Assembly: GCF_004375085.3 (NCBI RefSeq)
Contig: NZ_SNAQ03000001.1
Span: forward strand, 496,001 to 560,000
DNA: 64,000 bases
Source of the DNA: Lewinella sp. W8
GTDB lineage: Bacteria; Bacteroidota; Bacteroidia; Chitinophagales; Saprospiraceae
Reading direction: 5' to 3'
Part shown: one piece after another, positions 8,881 through 17,688 of the stretch
How the letters are laid out: each line of letters opens with the position of its first letter
How positions within the stretch are numbered: the first letter of the stretch is position 1
The notes under the pieces: generated by a model
What the model was told of the DNA's origin: nothing
The model's database searches: none
What the model saw: the letters and a program-made list of their open reading frames with translations, nothing else
Program-made: the position numbers and the translations under genes

Positions 8881-8888
8881 CAAAGATA
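8881..8888 (-). promoter_or_regulatory. -7 promoter element of etfBA
   Basis: Reverse-strand TATCTTTG, an exact TAnnTTTG. No good -33 TTG is present at 19-21 bases, so an activator may be needed. Confidence 0.5.
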
Positions 8889-8912
8889 ACACTCCAACCT
8901 GGCTGAAACTAA

Positions 8913-8936
8913 GATTTAGCGAAATTTCGCTAAATC
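8913..8936. promoter_or_regulatory. 24-bp perfect palindrome, candidate operator of etfBA
   Basis: Half-site GATTTAGCGAAA followed directly by its exact reverse complement. It begins 24 bases upstream of the etfBA -7 element, where a transcription activator or repressor dimer would bind. Confidence 0.5.
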
Positions 8937-8996
8937 GTGACTTGTGGATGAAATCGTGAACCTCTGGGGGTGATCTCGGGCGTCTGGGCAAAAAAA

Positions 8997-9018
8997 AAGA
9001 CCGATCGAAATCGGTCTT
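8997..9018 (-). terminator. Rho-independent terminator
   Basis: 9-bp stem AAGACCGAT / ATCGGTCTT with a CGAA loop. On the reverse strand it is followed by eight U residues. It ends the small gene at 9038-9268. Confidence 0.85.
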
Positions 9019-9037
9019 AAAGCGTTGGGTGAGGCCG

Positions 9038-9268
9038 TTAGGCTCGGCCCTGATTCTGGAGCCGTTGCTCGTAGACCCGTAAGGAGCGGGCCTGGTTTTC
9101 GGCTACGGCGTTAAGTACCTTGAGTTCTTCGTTGAGATCCTGATGGTGGACGCGATCGTTTCCGAAGATTCTTCGCTTGCGATTGATCTCAAGAATACTC
9201 TGAATGGTTTCGTTTAGGGCGATTTTAGTCTTCAGGTATTTATACTTAAGATTTCTTCGCGTACTCAT
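9038..9268 (-). CDS. Small basic helical protein, unknown
   Basis: 76 residues starting MSTRRNLKYKYLKTK, rich in Arg, Lys, Glu and Gln, predicted all-helical and probably coiled coil over LNEELKVLNAVAENQARSLRVYEQRLQ. No signal peptide or known motif. A clear terminator directly downstream supports a real transcript. The basic N-terminus could contact nucleic acid or ribosomes, but that is a guess. The 200 bp upstream are A/T-rich and hold no other gene. Confidence 0.65.
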   Translation of the reverse strand: MSTRRNLKYKYLKTKIALNETIQSILEINRKRRIFGNDRVHHQDLNEELKVLNAVAENQARSLRVYEQRLQNQGRA

Positions 9269-9469
9269 AAGCTCTTGGGTTTTGTTTGGTATACTAAAGG
9301 CGGTGAAAAGACGACGGAAGCTACAAAAAAATTGTAAAAATTCCCCGTTTTAAGAGGATCAAAAACCAGCTCCGTCAACTTCGATTGAAATCTACCCAAA
9401 GAACCCCACGAAGAAAAAAATGGTTGGCCAGAATTCAAAAAAGACATTCTCAAGACAAAGTCCCGGAGG

Positions 9470-10708
9470 CTAGTTCCGGGAGCTTACGGTACTTGCTTTG
9501 AAGGGACTGCGGGGCGTCCATGCCTGGGCGGTGTACACCGCCGGGGTGAACAGGGGGATAAGACGATTAATGATGCCACTCCGCGCCTTCAGTAAGCAGG
9601 CGAATTCTTTGGGAACCGCTCCGATGGAGCTTTTGATTTCCAGGGCCGTACGCCCGAAGTCCAGCTTTTGGAATCCACCTTCGATGGCTGATTCCAGGAG
9701 GTCAAAGAGGATATTATGGTACAGGTGATGACTGTGCTTAAAGGCATCTTCCATTCCCAGGTAATGCGCATGCAGGATGGGACCATTAGCGATGGTGGTC
9801 GTGAAGGCAACCAAATGATTGTACTGGTCAAAGTACCCCTTCACGTTAACTTCCTCCTGACCAGCGAGCCAGCCAAAATAGTCTTGCTTCAGCTTGGCGG
9901 CGTTAAAGTCAGCTCCGGAACTGGTCAGGGTATAAAGGTCGTAGATTCGGGGAAGATGGATATTGATCTCCAGAGGGGAAAGTGCCCGGGAAGACAACCC
10001 TTCCATTTTTCCCCTGGCCCGCCGGTACCGTACCCGGTACTTACTCGTAATGTCTTCCAGGTAATCGTCCATGGACCGCCAGTGGTCGGGAATCTCCAAC
10101 TCCATCACCGGGTCGGTGGGCAAGAGGAAATACCCCCGGTTTCGGAGTTCCTCGGTTGCGGAATGGTCCGTTGGGAATAGGTCCTTCAGTAATACCCCGG
10201 TATAGGAGGGGTCGTGCTGAAGAATGGAATCGGCAACGCCACTCAACAGGTCGATGCTCTCCCGTGGGGTGAGCAGTTCCAGGCCGTCCTGACAGTAATC
10301 ACCCGAGGTGAGAAATTGGCCCAGGCATAAAATTTTGAAGCTGAAGGGAGACAGCATTCTTCTCCGGAAATCAAAACGGGAAGTTTCTCCTTTGGCGTTG
10401 TCGCTCACCTGTCCGGCCAGGTGGAAGAAAAAGGTTTGCTCGGTGAGTAGAATTTGCCGCCCGGATGGCCGATGACGGAGCACCAGGCCCTTCGTCTCAA
10501 TTCCCTGCGGATTCTTTTCGAGGAACTGCAAATTTTTCTTCTGCACCCAGTAGTCGTCCGGCCGGTTGGCGCCGGGCCAGGAAACAGCGGAAGCCCCAAA
10601 GGCTTCCACCCGTAGGAGTTGCCAATCCGGAAAGTTGACGATGGGAATGACCCCGGTACGGGACACCGGGGCATGGGAACAGACCGTGGGTAAAAAAGCA
10701 ACTGGCAT
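9470..10708 (-). CDS. GNAT-fold acyltransferase-like protein (FemAB/BioF2-type)
   Basis: 412 residues from the ATG at 10708; a GTG at 10732 would add eight. The second half (about 215-385) has the layout of FemAB/BioF2-like proteins of the GNAT superfamily: the segment SMDDYLEDITSKYRVRYRRARGK with its basic run, a helix with LPRIYDLYTLTSSGADF, the core strand HAHYLGMEDAFKHSHHLYHNILFDLLESAIEGG, and LDFGRTALEIKSSIGA. Relatives transfer acyl or aminoacyl groups, often to cell-envelope molecules. The substrate cannot be told from sequence. No signal peptide or membrane helix. It is divergent from the stress-protein gene. Confidence 0.65.
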   Translation of the reverse strand: MPVAFLPTVCSHAPVSRTGVIPIVNFPDWQLLRVEAFGASAVSWPGANRPDDYWVQKKNLQFLEKNPQGIETKGLVLRHRPSGRQILLTEQTFFFHLAGQVSDNAKGETSRFDFRRRMLSPFSFKILCLGQFLTSGDYCQDGLELLTPRESIDLLSGVADSILQHDPSYTGVLLKDLFPTDHSATEELRNRGYFLLPTDPVMELEIPDHWRSMDDYLEDITSKYRVRYRRARGKMEGLSSRALSPLEINIHLPRIYDLYTLTSSGADFNAAKLKQDYFGWLAGQEEVNVKGYFDQYNHLVAFTTTIANGPILHAHYLGMEDAFKHSHHLYHNILFDLLESAIEGGFQKLDFGRTALEIKSSIGAVPKEFACLLKARSGIINRLIPLFTPAVYTAQAWTPRSPFKASTVSSRN

Positions 10709-10816
10709 ATGTGGCGCGGACAAACTATTCACTTACACAACGCAGCGAAACGGAAAATGGATGTCGGATAAGTTTTGATCGTGAGGACTTATCTTTCCCC
10801 CACCAAATTATTCCCT

Positions 10817-11638
10817 ATGTTCAGTCGTATTCTGGTTCCCGTTGATTTCAGTGATAATTCCGCCGTATCTCTTCGCTATGCCCTTGAGTTGGCCGATTTT
10901 GTCGGTACTGCCTCGGTGAAGGTCATTCACGTATTTACCCCTTCCGTGGCAACCGGCGACGCCATTACGATGTCTCCGGTGGGCGAACTTATGGCGCAAA
11001 GAGAAGAAGACCTGAAGCGTTTTATGGTCGACTTCGCTGTTCCGGCGGGCGTCACTCTGGATGCTGAACTAGTCCTGGGGTTTGCGGCGGATAAAATTGT
11101 GGAGGTAGCCGTTGATGCAGACCTGATCGTCATGGGGTCTACCGGCGATGCGGATTTGCTGGAGCAGGTATTTGGTAGTGTGTCCAGTTCGGTGGCCCAG
11201 CGGTCTCCCTGTCCGGTATTGCTGGTGCCGAAAAGCGGCCAGTTCCACGATTACGAGAATGTCCTTTACGCCAGTAATAACCTGTCCCTTTCCCGCCGTG
11301 CCGTGCTGAGACTGATGGATTTCAATGAACTGTTCCGCGCCCGGGTGCACTTTGTCCACGTCAACGATGAGGAGGGCAGCCACGAAGGGCAGCGGGAGAA
11401 GCTATTCGCTCCGTTGTTCTCCAATCCCGATCCAGAATTTTCTTTTGAGATCAAGGAAGTAAATGCGGACTCCGTGCAGGAAGGCCTGGTTGAATACCTG
11501 GATGGTCACCCCATTGACCTGGCCATTATGGTTACGAAAAACCGTGGCTTTTGGGAGCGACTCTTTCACCGTAGCGAGACCCGTCAGATGGTGCTCCACC
11601 CCCAGACGCCCCTGCTCATCATGCACGTAAACGAATAG
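10817..11638 (+). CDS. Tandem universal stress protein (UspA family)
   Basis: 273 residues from the ATG at 10817, where MFSRILVPVDFSDNS opens the first Usp fold. The first domain ends with the nucleotide-loop pattern VMGSTGDADLLEQVFGSVSSSVAQRSPCPVLLV (GxxG then about 10 residues then G/S). A second, more divergent domain follows (about 150-273) and ends TRQMVLHPQTPLLIMHV. Two-domain Usp proteins are common in Bacteroidota and are linked to stress and stationary phase. The first domain looks competent to bind ATP; the second seems to lack the full loop. Confidence 0.9.
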   Translation: MFSRILVPVDFSDNSAVSLRYALELADFVGTASVKVIHVFTPSVATGDAITMSPVGELMAQREEDLKRFMVDFAVPAGVTLDAELVLGFAADKIVEVAVDADLIVMGSTGDADLLEQVFGSVSSSVAQRSPCPVLLVPKSGQFHDYENVLYASNNLSLSRRAVLRLMDFNELFRARVHFVHVNDEEGSHEGQREKLFAPLFSNPDPEFSFEIKEVNADSVQEGLVEYLDGHPIDLAIMVTKNRGFWERLFHRSETRQMVLHPQTPLLIMHVNE

Positions 11639-11650
11639 GCATCAGCCAAA

Positions 11651-13579
11651 TCAGGCCGCCGCTTCGGCGGCCGTAGCCACTTCCGCTTCCTCAAGTTGCT
11701 CGGCATCCGGAGTGCCGTCCCCGTCCAGGTCCTCATCACGCTCGACCCGCAGGTTGTCGATAATGAAGTTCTGTCTGCTCGGCGTATTCTTGCCCATGTA
11801 ATAGGTGAGCAGATCGTCGATGTTGGTTTGCTCTCCGAGTACGACGGGCTCCAGCCGGATATCTTCCCCGATGAAATCCTTGAACTCCTTCGGGCTGATT
11901 TCCCCCAGTCCCTTAAAGCGGGTAATCTCCGGCTTGCCGCGCAGTTTCTGAATCGCTTCCTGTTTTTCCGCCTCACTGTAGCAGTAGAAGGTCTTCTGTT
12001 TGTCCCGAACCCGAAACAGCGGGGTTTCCAGAATGTACAGGTGGCCGGCTTCCACCATGTCGGGGAAGAACTGGAGGAAAAAGGTCAGCAGCAGCAGGCG
12101 GATGTGCATACCGTCCACGTCGGCGTCCGTGGCGATCACCACCCGGTTGTAGCGAAGTTCATCCACCCCGTCCTCGATGTTCAGAGCGTGCTGGAGCAGG
12201 TTGAACTCCTCGTTTTGGTACACCACCTTCTTCGTCTGTCCGTAGCAGTTGAGGGGCTTCCCGCGCAGGGAAAAAACCGCCTGCGTCTGAACGTCCCGTG
12301 CGACGGTAATCGATCCGCTGGCCGAGTCACCCTCCGTGATGAAGATGGTGGAAGCTAGTTTGATCTCCTGGTCAACCTTCTTGTTAGAGGAGTTGTAGTG
12401 GACCCGGCAGTCCCGCAGCTTTTTATTGTGCAGATTAGCCTTCTTGGCGCGTTGATTCGCCAGTTTTTTGATGCCGGCAATTTCCTTGCGTTCCCGCTCG
12501 GATTGTTTAACGCGTTTCTCAATGGCCTGGGCCACCTCGGGGTTCTTATGGAGGTAGTTATCCAGGCGCTCCACCAGGAAGTTGCGCATAAAAGTCTGCA
12601 CGGTGGGCAGTCCGGGCCCCATGTCCGTAGACCCCAACTTGGTCTTGGTCTGCGACTCAAAGACGGGCTCCTCGACCTTGACCGAAACGGCGGCTACGAT
12701 ACTGGCCAGGATGTCCTTGCGGTCGTAATTTTTGTTGAAGTGCTTCTGAATGGCTTCCACCATGGCCTGCTTGAAGGCATTCAGGTGGGTTCCCCCCTGG
12801 GTCGTATGCTGACCGTTGACGAAACTGAAGTAGGTTTCTCCGTAAGCATTACCGTGGGTGATGGCCACCTCAACGTCCTCATCCTTCAGGTGAACGACGG
12901 GGTAGCGCTGCTGCTCAACGTTTGTTTTCCGTTCCAGAAGGTCCCTCAGTCCGTTGCGGCTCACCAGGGTTTTTCCGTTGAAGTTCAGCTTCAGCCCGGC
13001 GTTCAGGTAGGCGTAGTTCCACAGCTGGTTTTCAACGAAGTCGGAACGGTATTTATACTTTTTGAAGATGCCCTTGTCGGCGCGGAAACTGACGAAGGTT
13101 CCGTTGGCTTCCTTGGTATTGCTTTGCCGGTGATCCTTGACGAGTTCGCCGTAGGCGAAATCCGCCTGCTTAAGTTTTCCTTCCCGTACCGCGTAAACCG
13201 TGAATTCTTCCGACAGGGCATTGGTGGCCTTCAGTCCCACGCCGTTGAGGCCGACGGATTTCTTAAAGGCTTTGCTATCGTACTTACCCCCGGTGTTGAT
13301 TTTGGACACTACGTCCACGACCTTACCCAACGGAATCCCGCGCCCAAAATCTCGAACGGACACCACACCATCTTCGATGTTGATGTCGATCTCCCGCCCG
13401 AAACCCATGACGTATTCATCAATGGAGTTATCAATAACCTCCTTGATCAGAATATAAATACCGTCATCCGGGCTTGCGCCGTCCCCGAGTTTACCGATGT
13501 ACATCCCCGGACGCATCCGGATGTGCTCCTTCCAGTCTAGTGAGCGAATGTTGTCTTCGGTATAGTTAGATTGGGCCAT
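11651..13579 (-). CDS. parE: DNA topoisomerase IV subunit B
   Basis: 642 residues. Order of domains: GHKL ATPase ([48 protein letters not shown]), transducer, then TOPRIM ([10 protein letters not shown], about residue 415, and [14 protein letters not shown]). The short form with a compact TOPRIM tail distinguishes ParE from the longer GyrB. With ParC it decatenates daughter chromosomes using ATP. parC is not in the window. The last residues are Ala/Glu-rich and low-complexity. A TATGTTTG promoter gives a leader of about 16 bases. Confidence 0.93.
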   Translation of the reverse strand: MAQSNYTEDNIRSLDWKEHIRMRPGMYIGKLGDGASPDDGIYILIKEVIDNSIDEYVMGFGREIDINIEDGVVSVRDFGRGIPLGKVVDVVSKINTGGKYDSKAFKKSVGLNGVGLKATNALSEEFTVYAVREGKLKQADFAYGELVKDHRQSNTKEANGTFVSFRADKGIFKKYKYRSDFVENQLWNYAYLNAGLKLNFNGKTLVSRNGLRDLLERKTNVEQQRYPVVHLKDEDVEVAITHGNAYGETYFSFVNGQHTTQGGTHLNAFKQAMVEAIQKHFNKNYDRKDILASIVAAVSVKVEEPVFESQTKTKLGSTDMGPGLPTVQTFMRNFLVERLDNYLHKNPEVAQAIEKRVKQSERERKEIAGIKKLANQRAKKANLHNKKLRDCRVHYNSSNKKVDQEIKLASTIFITEGDSASGSITVARDVQTQAVFSLRGKPLNCYGQTKKVVYQNEEFNLLQHALNIEDGVDELRYNRVVIATDADVDGMHIRLLLLTFFLQFFPDMVEAGHLYILETPLFRVRDKQKTFYCYSEAEKQEAIQKLRGKPEITRFKGLGEISPKEFKDFIGEDIRLEPVVLGEQTNIDDLLTYYMGKNTPSRQNFIIDNLRVERDEDLDGDGTPDAEQLEEAEVATAAEAAA

Positions 13580-13601
13580 TAAGTTGTATTTCTTAGCTCT
13601 G

Positions 13602-13609
13602 CAAACATA
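13602..13609 (-). promoter_or_regulatory. -7 promoter element of parE
   Basis: Reverse-strand TATGTTTG; TTG lies 24 bases upstream, slightly further than the usual 19-21. Confidence 0.5.
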
Positions 13610-13693
13610 CGAAACTGCGCCGAAAGGTTAAAACAATTTGTGGGGTAAATGGCAGCCAGCTTGGAATGTGTTGTTTTGCCCGTCCGCTTCACC

Positions 13694-14590
13694 CTAAAGC
13701 TTGAACACCACACCGGTATTAAGGCGGTTGCTACGGCCGATGAACTCTCCATCCGTAATCCAGGCGCCGCCCACCATGGCCCCAACCCAGGGGCGCACGG
13801 GGACGTAAAAGGTTGCTCCCAGTCGCTGCCAGCTGCTGCCCGTTCCCCCGGCGGCGGCCTGTACGCCGGTGCCACTTTCCAGCGCGGTGACAAATTCAAT
13901 CCAGCCCTCCACGTAGAAATATTTGTTGCCGTAACCCGACCGGAGCAGGAGCGGCCAGGAGGATCGCGCGTCCGGCGTGAACTGGAAATCAATGCCGGTC
14001 TGCGCGTGCAGGAACCAACCGGCGTCGTGCTGAAATTGATAGGCCAGCCGTCCCTGAAAGACGCCACCCCGTTGCCCGATGGCCGCAATCCCGTCGGGAG
14101 AGTAATTCCCCACGGGGAAACTCAGTCCGACGGCGGTAAAGAACCGGCTGTGCCCCCTCTTGAGGCGCTTGTCGGCGTTCATGTATTTAATCCACAGGGA
14201 GCCGTCCTGCAGGCTGCCTTGCCCGTTATTGACCTGCATCCAGGGCAGGGTAGCTACGAGAGCAGTATGCTCGTTGAGGCCGGCCTCCACGAACAGATTA
14301 TAGCTTACCGTTTCGATGTTTCGCGCTTCCTCCCGGCCATTTTCCTGCAGGTAGGTGTCGTACTGCTCAAAGGAGTAACCCAACGCAACCGCAATTTCTC
14401 CCTTGGGGGCCGGGAATCCACTAATGGGGCCCTGGGCGTGACCGCAGGTGCCCAGCAACATTAGGAAGGAGCAAAGCCAGAAAGTAGGGGAGGATAGGGG
14501 GATCTTAAGGGACACTTGGGGGGATTTTATACCGTTCTGGAGGGTAATTATTACAGAATTATTGTTTGCGGAGGAAGGCACGGTCTTCAT
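13694..14590 (-). CDS. Outer-membrane beta-barrel protein
   Basis: Up to 298 residues from the ATG at 14590; a GTG at 14515 would remove 25 residues and put the hydrophobic signal segment (FWLCSFLMLLGTCGHA) at a more normal place, so the start is uncertain. After cleavage the chain alternates polar and hydrophobic residues with many Tyr, Trp and Gly (EIAVALGYSFEQYDTYL, HTALVATLPWMQV, TAVGLSFPVGNYS) and ends in a hydrophobic strand closing with Leu, as expected for an outer-membrane barrel. It resembles the MetA/phenol-degradation transporter-like barrel group. Cargo is unknown. Divergent from the glycosyltransferase gene. Confidence 0.7.
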   Translation of the reverse strand: MKTVPSSANNNSVIITLQNGIKSPQVSLKIPLSSPTFWLCSFLMLLGTCGHAQGPISGFPAPKGEIAVALGYSFEQYDTYLQENGREEARNIETVSYNLFVEAGLNEHTALVATLPWMQVNNGQGSLQDGSLWIKYMNADKRLKRGHSRFFTAVGLSFPVGNYSPDGIAAIGQRGGVFQGRLAYQFQHDAGWFLHAQTGIDFQFTPDARSSWPLLLRSGYGNKYFYVEGWIEFVTALESGTGVQAAAGGTGSSWQRLGATFYVPVRPWVGAMVGGAWITDGEFIGRSNRLNTGVVFKL

Positions 14591-14607
14591 CAGTGACGGC
14601 TACGTTC

Positions 14608-14615
14608 TATCTTTG
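14608..14615 (+). promoter_or_regulatory. -7 promoter element of the GT2 gene
   Basis: TATCTTTG, exact TAnnTTTG, 22 bases before the GTG start. It lies beyond the 5' end of the divergent barrel gene. Confidence 0.5.
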
Positions 14616-14637
14616 CCCGACTTAATCCGAAGCTGAA

Positions 14638-15360
14638 GTGAGCGATAGCCTGGTCATCATACCTACCTATAACGAAAAGGAGAACATCGAAAAGATGATC
14701 GATACGGTGTTCCATCTGTCGTATCCCTTTCATTTACTCATTGTGGATGACGGCTCCCCCGACGGAACGGCGAATATCGTCCGGGAGCTCCAGCAAAAAT
14801 ACCCCGATCAGCTCCACTTACTCGAGCGGTCGGGCAAACTCGGCCTCGGGACGGCCTACCTCGACGGGTTCCGCTGGGGACTGAAGCGCCCCGAGAATTA
14901 CGAGTACTTCTTTGAAATGGACGCCGATTTCAGCCACACTCCGGCGGATCTGATCCGGCTGCGGGAAGCCTGCCACACCGGTGGCGGTGACGTGGCGGTC
15001 GGCTCCCGGTACACCAGGGGCGGACGGGTAGAAAACTGGCCCTGGGATCGCATCGCCCTTTCCTACGGTGCTTCCCTCTACGTGCGGGCGGTGACCTGGA
15101 TGCCCGTCAAAGATCCCACCGCGGGCTTTATGTGCTACACCCGCCGGGTGCTGGAAGCCATTGATTTTTCTTCCATCCAGTTTATTGGCTACGCCTTCCA
15201 GATCGAGATGAAATACACCGCCCGTCAACTTGGGTTCCGGATCGTCGAAGTCCCGATCACCTTCACGGACCGGGTACTGGGAGCCAGTAAAATGCAGGGC
15301 GCCATCATCAAGGAAGCCGTACTGGGCGTTCTGGCCCTGCGGTTTCGGAGTAAGAAATAG
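14638..15360 (+). CDS. Polyprenol-phosphate mannosyltransferase-like GT2
   Basis: 240 residues starting at GTG (no in-frame ATG precedes SLVIIPTYNEKENI). Family 2 glycosyltransferase of the dolichol-phosphate mannose synthase type: PTYNEKENIEKM (8-19), LLIVDDGSPDGT, the metal-binding DAD in EMDADFSHTP (about 97) and the C-terminal GYAFQIEMKYTARQLGFRIVEVPITFTDR. There are no C-terminal membrane helices, as in the soluble Dpm1-like form. It would load a sugar from GDP- or UDP-sugar onto polyprenyl phosphate for glycosylation outside the cytoplasm. The sugar is an inference. Confidence 0.88.
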   Translation: MSDSLVIIPTYNEKENIEKMIDTVFHLSYPFHLLIVDDGSPDGTANIVRELQQKYPDQLHLLERSGKLGLGTAYLDGFRWGLKRPENYEYFFEMDADFSHTPADLIRLREACHTGGGDVAVGSRYTRGGRVENWPWDRIALSYGASLYVRAVTWMPVKDPTAGFMCYTRRVLEAIDFSSIQFIGYAFQIEMKYTARQLGFRIVEVPITFTDRVLGASKMQGAIIKEAVLGVLALRFRSKK

Positions 15361-15537
15361 GGGGCAATTTTGGGTGCCCGTCGGGGACTGATGGACGATG
15401 ATCGAAAATCGGTAACGGCTCGGAGAAAAAGTTCCTAGCTTTATCCGCCTTCTCAGAATTGGCAAAATTTTGGCCGTGATGGCTGCTTTAGCGTAAGCAG
15501 CGGCCCGGATCATTCATGGAGTAATAAATATTCACTA

Positions 15538-17598
15538 ATGAAAATTTCCCTCTGGCGTGCCCTCTGCGCACTGCCGCTCTTTTCCCTACTCTTGACGGGT
15601 TGTGGTGCCGACGGCACCACGGCCGAGGACACCACCGAACGTGGCATTATCCTCTCCAATATGGACACCACCGTTAGTCCGAAAGATGACTTCTACAACT
15701 ACGTAAACGGCACGTGGATGCAGGAAACCCAAATCCCCGATGACCGCAGCTCATGGGGCGGTTTTAGTGTCCTCCGTAAGTCGACCGATAAGGACGTTCT
15801 GGACATCATCGCCAAGGCGCAGGAAGAAAATCGCTACGCTCCGGGTACCGATCAGGCCAAGGCCATCGCCATGTTCAACGGACAGATGGATACCCTGGCC
15901 CGCAACGAACTGGGCATCACCCCGCTCAAGTCTGCCCTGAACGATATCGAGGGTATTGAGTCCCTGGCCGATATGCAACGCGTCCTGGCGACCAACAATG
16001 CCATATCCCAACCCTTCTTCGGCATCACGGCCTTCCCCGACCTCAATAACAGTACGGTAAATGCGGCCTACCTCGCGCCCCAGGGCCTCGGCCTTCCCGA
16101 CCGGGACTACTACCTGGAAGAAGACACCAAGTCTAAGGAAATCCGCGAGGAGTACGTCCAGCACGTTTCCCGGATGCTGCAATTCCTGGGTGACGAAGAA
16201 AACACCGCCCTGGCCGCCGCCCGGAAGATTCTCGATTTCGAAACCCAGCTGGCCGAACCCCGCTTTGACAAGGTGCAAAGCCGCGACGCCCGCAACTTCA
16301 ACAACCGGCACTCCATCGCCGAAGTACAGGAAATGCTTCCCTCCGTGGATCTGCAACAGCTCATGGCGGACATGAACATCGAGGAACCACTGGATAGCCT
16401 CATCGTCATGCAGCCGAACTACACCATGGCCCTGCAGAGCTTCCTGACGACCACCCCGCTGGAAGACCTGAAGACCATGCTGCGCTGGAGCACCATCCGC
16501 TCCGCCGCGGGCATGCTGACCACGGAAACCAACCGGGCCAACTGGGAGTTCTACGGCAAGTACCTCAACGGTGCCAAGGAGCAGCGCCCGGCGGACGAGC
16601 GGGCCCTGGCCACCGTAAACGGTAACCTCGGGGAAGCGCTCGGTAAAGTTTACGTGGACGAGAAGTTCCCCCCCGAAGCCAAAGAAAAGGCCGAGACGAT
16701 GATCGCCAACGTGATCAAGGCCTTCCAAAACCGGATTCAACAACTTGACTGGATGACGGAAGACACCAAGCGCAACGCCATTGAGAAGCTGGACAAGTTC
16801 ACGGTGAAGATCGGCTACCCCGACGAATGGGAAGACTACTCCAATATGGAGGTGAGCGAAGACAAGACGTACTTCGAGAATATGCTGGCCGCGGATCAAT
16901 GGGCCACGGAGAAAAACATCTCCGAAATTGGCAAGCCCGTGGATAAGTCAGAATGGGGGATGTCTCCCCAGACGGTTAACGCCTACTTTAATCCCCTCAA
17001 TAACGAAATCGTGTTCCCGGCCGCCATCCTGCAGCCTCCCTTCTACGATTACCTGGCGGACGAGGCGGTCAACTACGGCGGTATCGGCGCGGTGATCGGC
17101 CACGAAATCTCCCACGCCTTTGACGACTCCGGCGCCCGCTTTGACGGCGACGGTAACCTCGCCAACTGGTGGACCGAAGAAGACCTGACGGAATTCACCA
17201 AACGCGGCGATGCCCTGGCCGAGCAGTACAGTGCCATTGAGGTGCTCGACAGCGTATTCATCAACGGTAAGTTCACCCTCGGGGAGAACATCGGCGACCT
17301 CGGCGGCGTGCTTGGTGCCTACGATGGCCTGCAGCTCTTCTACGCGGAGAACGGCCGCCCGGAACCCATCGATGGGTTTACGGCCGAGCAGCGCTTCTTC
17401 ATGAGTTGGGCCACCATCTGGCGCACCCTCGCCCGGGAAGAATCCCTCCGGACTCAGGTGATGACCGATCCTCACTCTCCGGGGCGCTACCGTGCTACCC
17501 AGCCCCTGGTTAACGTCGATGCCTTCTACGAAGCCTTCGACATTAAGGAAGGAGACGGCATGTACCTTGAACCCGAGAAGCGGGTAAGAATCTGGTAA
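15538..17598 (+). CDS. M13 family zinc metallopeptidase (neprilysin-like lipoprotein)
   Basis: 686 residues. The N-terminus is a lipoprotein signal with lipobox LLTGC and Cys22 as the lipid attachment site. M13 hallmarks are DDFYNYVNGTWM near the start, NAYFNP before the active site, the zinc motif HEISH at 522-526 and the third ligand Glu583 in GENIGDLGG. Length fits neprilysin/PepO enzymes. It should cleave oligopeptides at the periplasmic or outer face of the envelope. It is a single gene ending at a 40-bp palindromic hairpin. Confidence 0.95.
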   Translation: MKISLWRALCALPLFSLLLTGCGADGTTAEDTTERGIILSNMDTTVSPKDDFYNYVNGTWMQETQIPDDRSSWGGFSVLRKSTDKDVLDIIAKAQEENRYAPGTDQAKAIAMFNGQMDTLARNELGITPLKSALNDIEGIESLADMQRVLATNNAISQPFFGITAFPDLNNSTVNAAYLAPQGLGLPDRDYYLEEDTKSKEIREEYVQHVSRMLQFLGDEENTALAAARKILDFETQLAEPRFDKVQSRDARNFNNRHSIAEVQEMLPSVDLQQLMADMNIEEPLDSLIVMQPNYTMALQSFLTTTPLEDLKTMLRWSTIRSAAGMLTTETNRANWEFYGKYLNGAKEQRPADERALATVNGNLGEALGKVYVDEKFPPEAKEKAETMIANVIKAFQNRIQQLDWMTEDTKRNAIEKLDKFTVKIGYPDEWEDYSNMEVSEDKTYFENMLAADQWATEKNISEIGKPVDKSEWGMSPQTVNAYFNPLNNEIVFPAAILQPPFYDYLADEAVNYGGIGAVIGHEISHAFDDSGARFDGDGNLANWWTEEDLTEFTKRGDALAEQYSAIEVLDSVFINGKFTLGENIGDLGGVLGAYDGLQLFYAENGRPEPIDGFTAEQRFFMSWATIWRTLAREESLRTQVMTDPHSPGRYRATQPLVNVDAFYEAFDIKEGDGMYLEPEKRVRIW

Positions 17599-17622
17599 AT
17601 CATCGGCCTCACCAACGATGAC

Positions 17623-17662
17623 CACGACGCGCCATCCCGATCGATCGGGATGGCGCGTCGTG
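17623..17662. terminator. 40-bp perfect palindrome, terminator-like hairpin
   Basis: 18-base arms beginning CACGACGCGCC around TCGA, all 40 bases self-complementary, between the convergent M13 and trypsin-like genes. There is no U-run on either strand, so its use as an intrinsic terminator is likely but not certain. Confidence 0.7.
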
Positions 17663-17688
17663 CTTTGGGGCCGTTGCTTCCCGAAATC

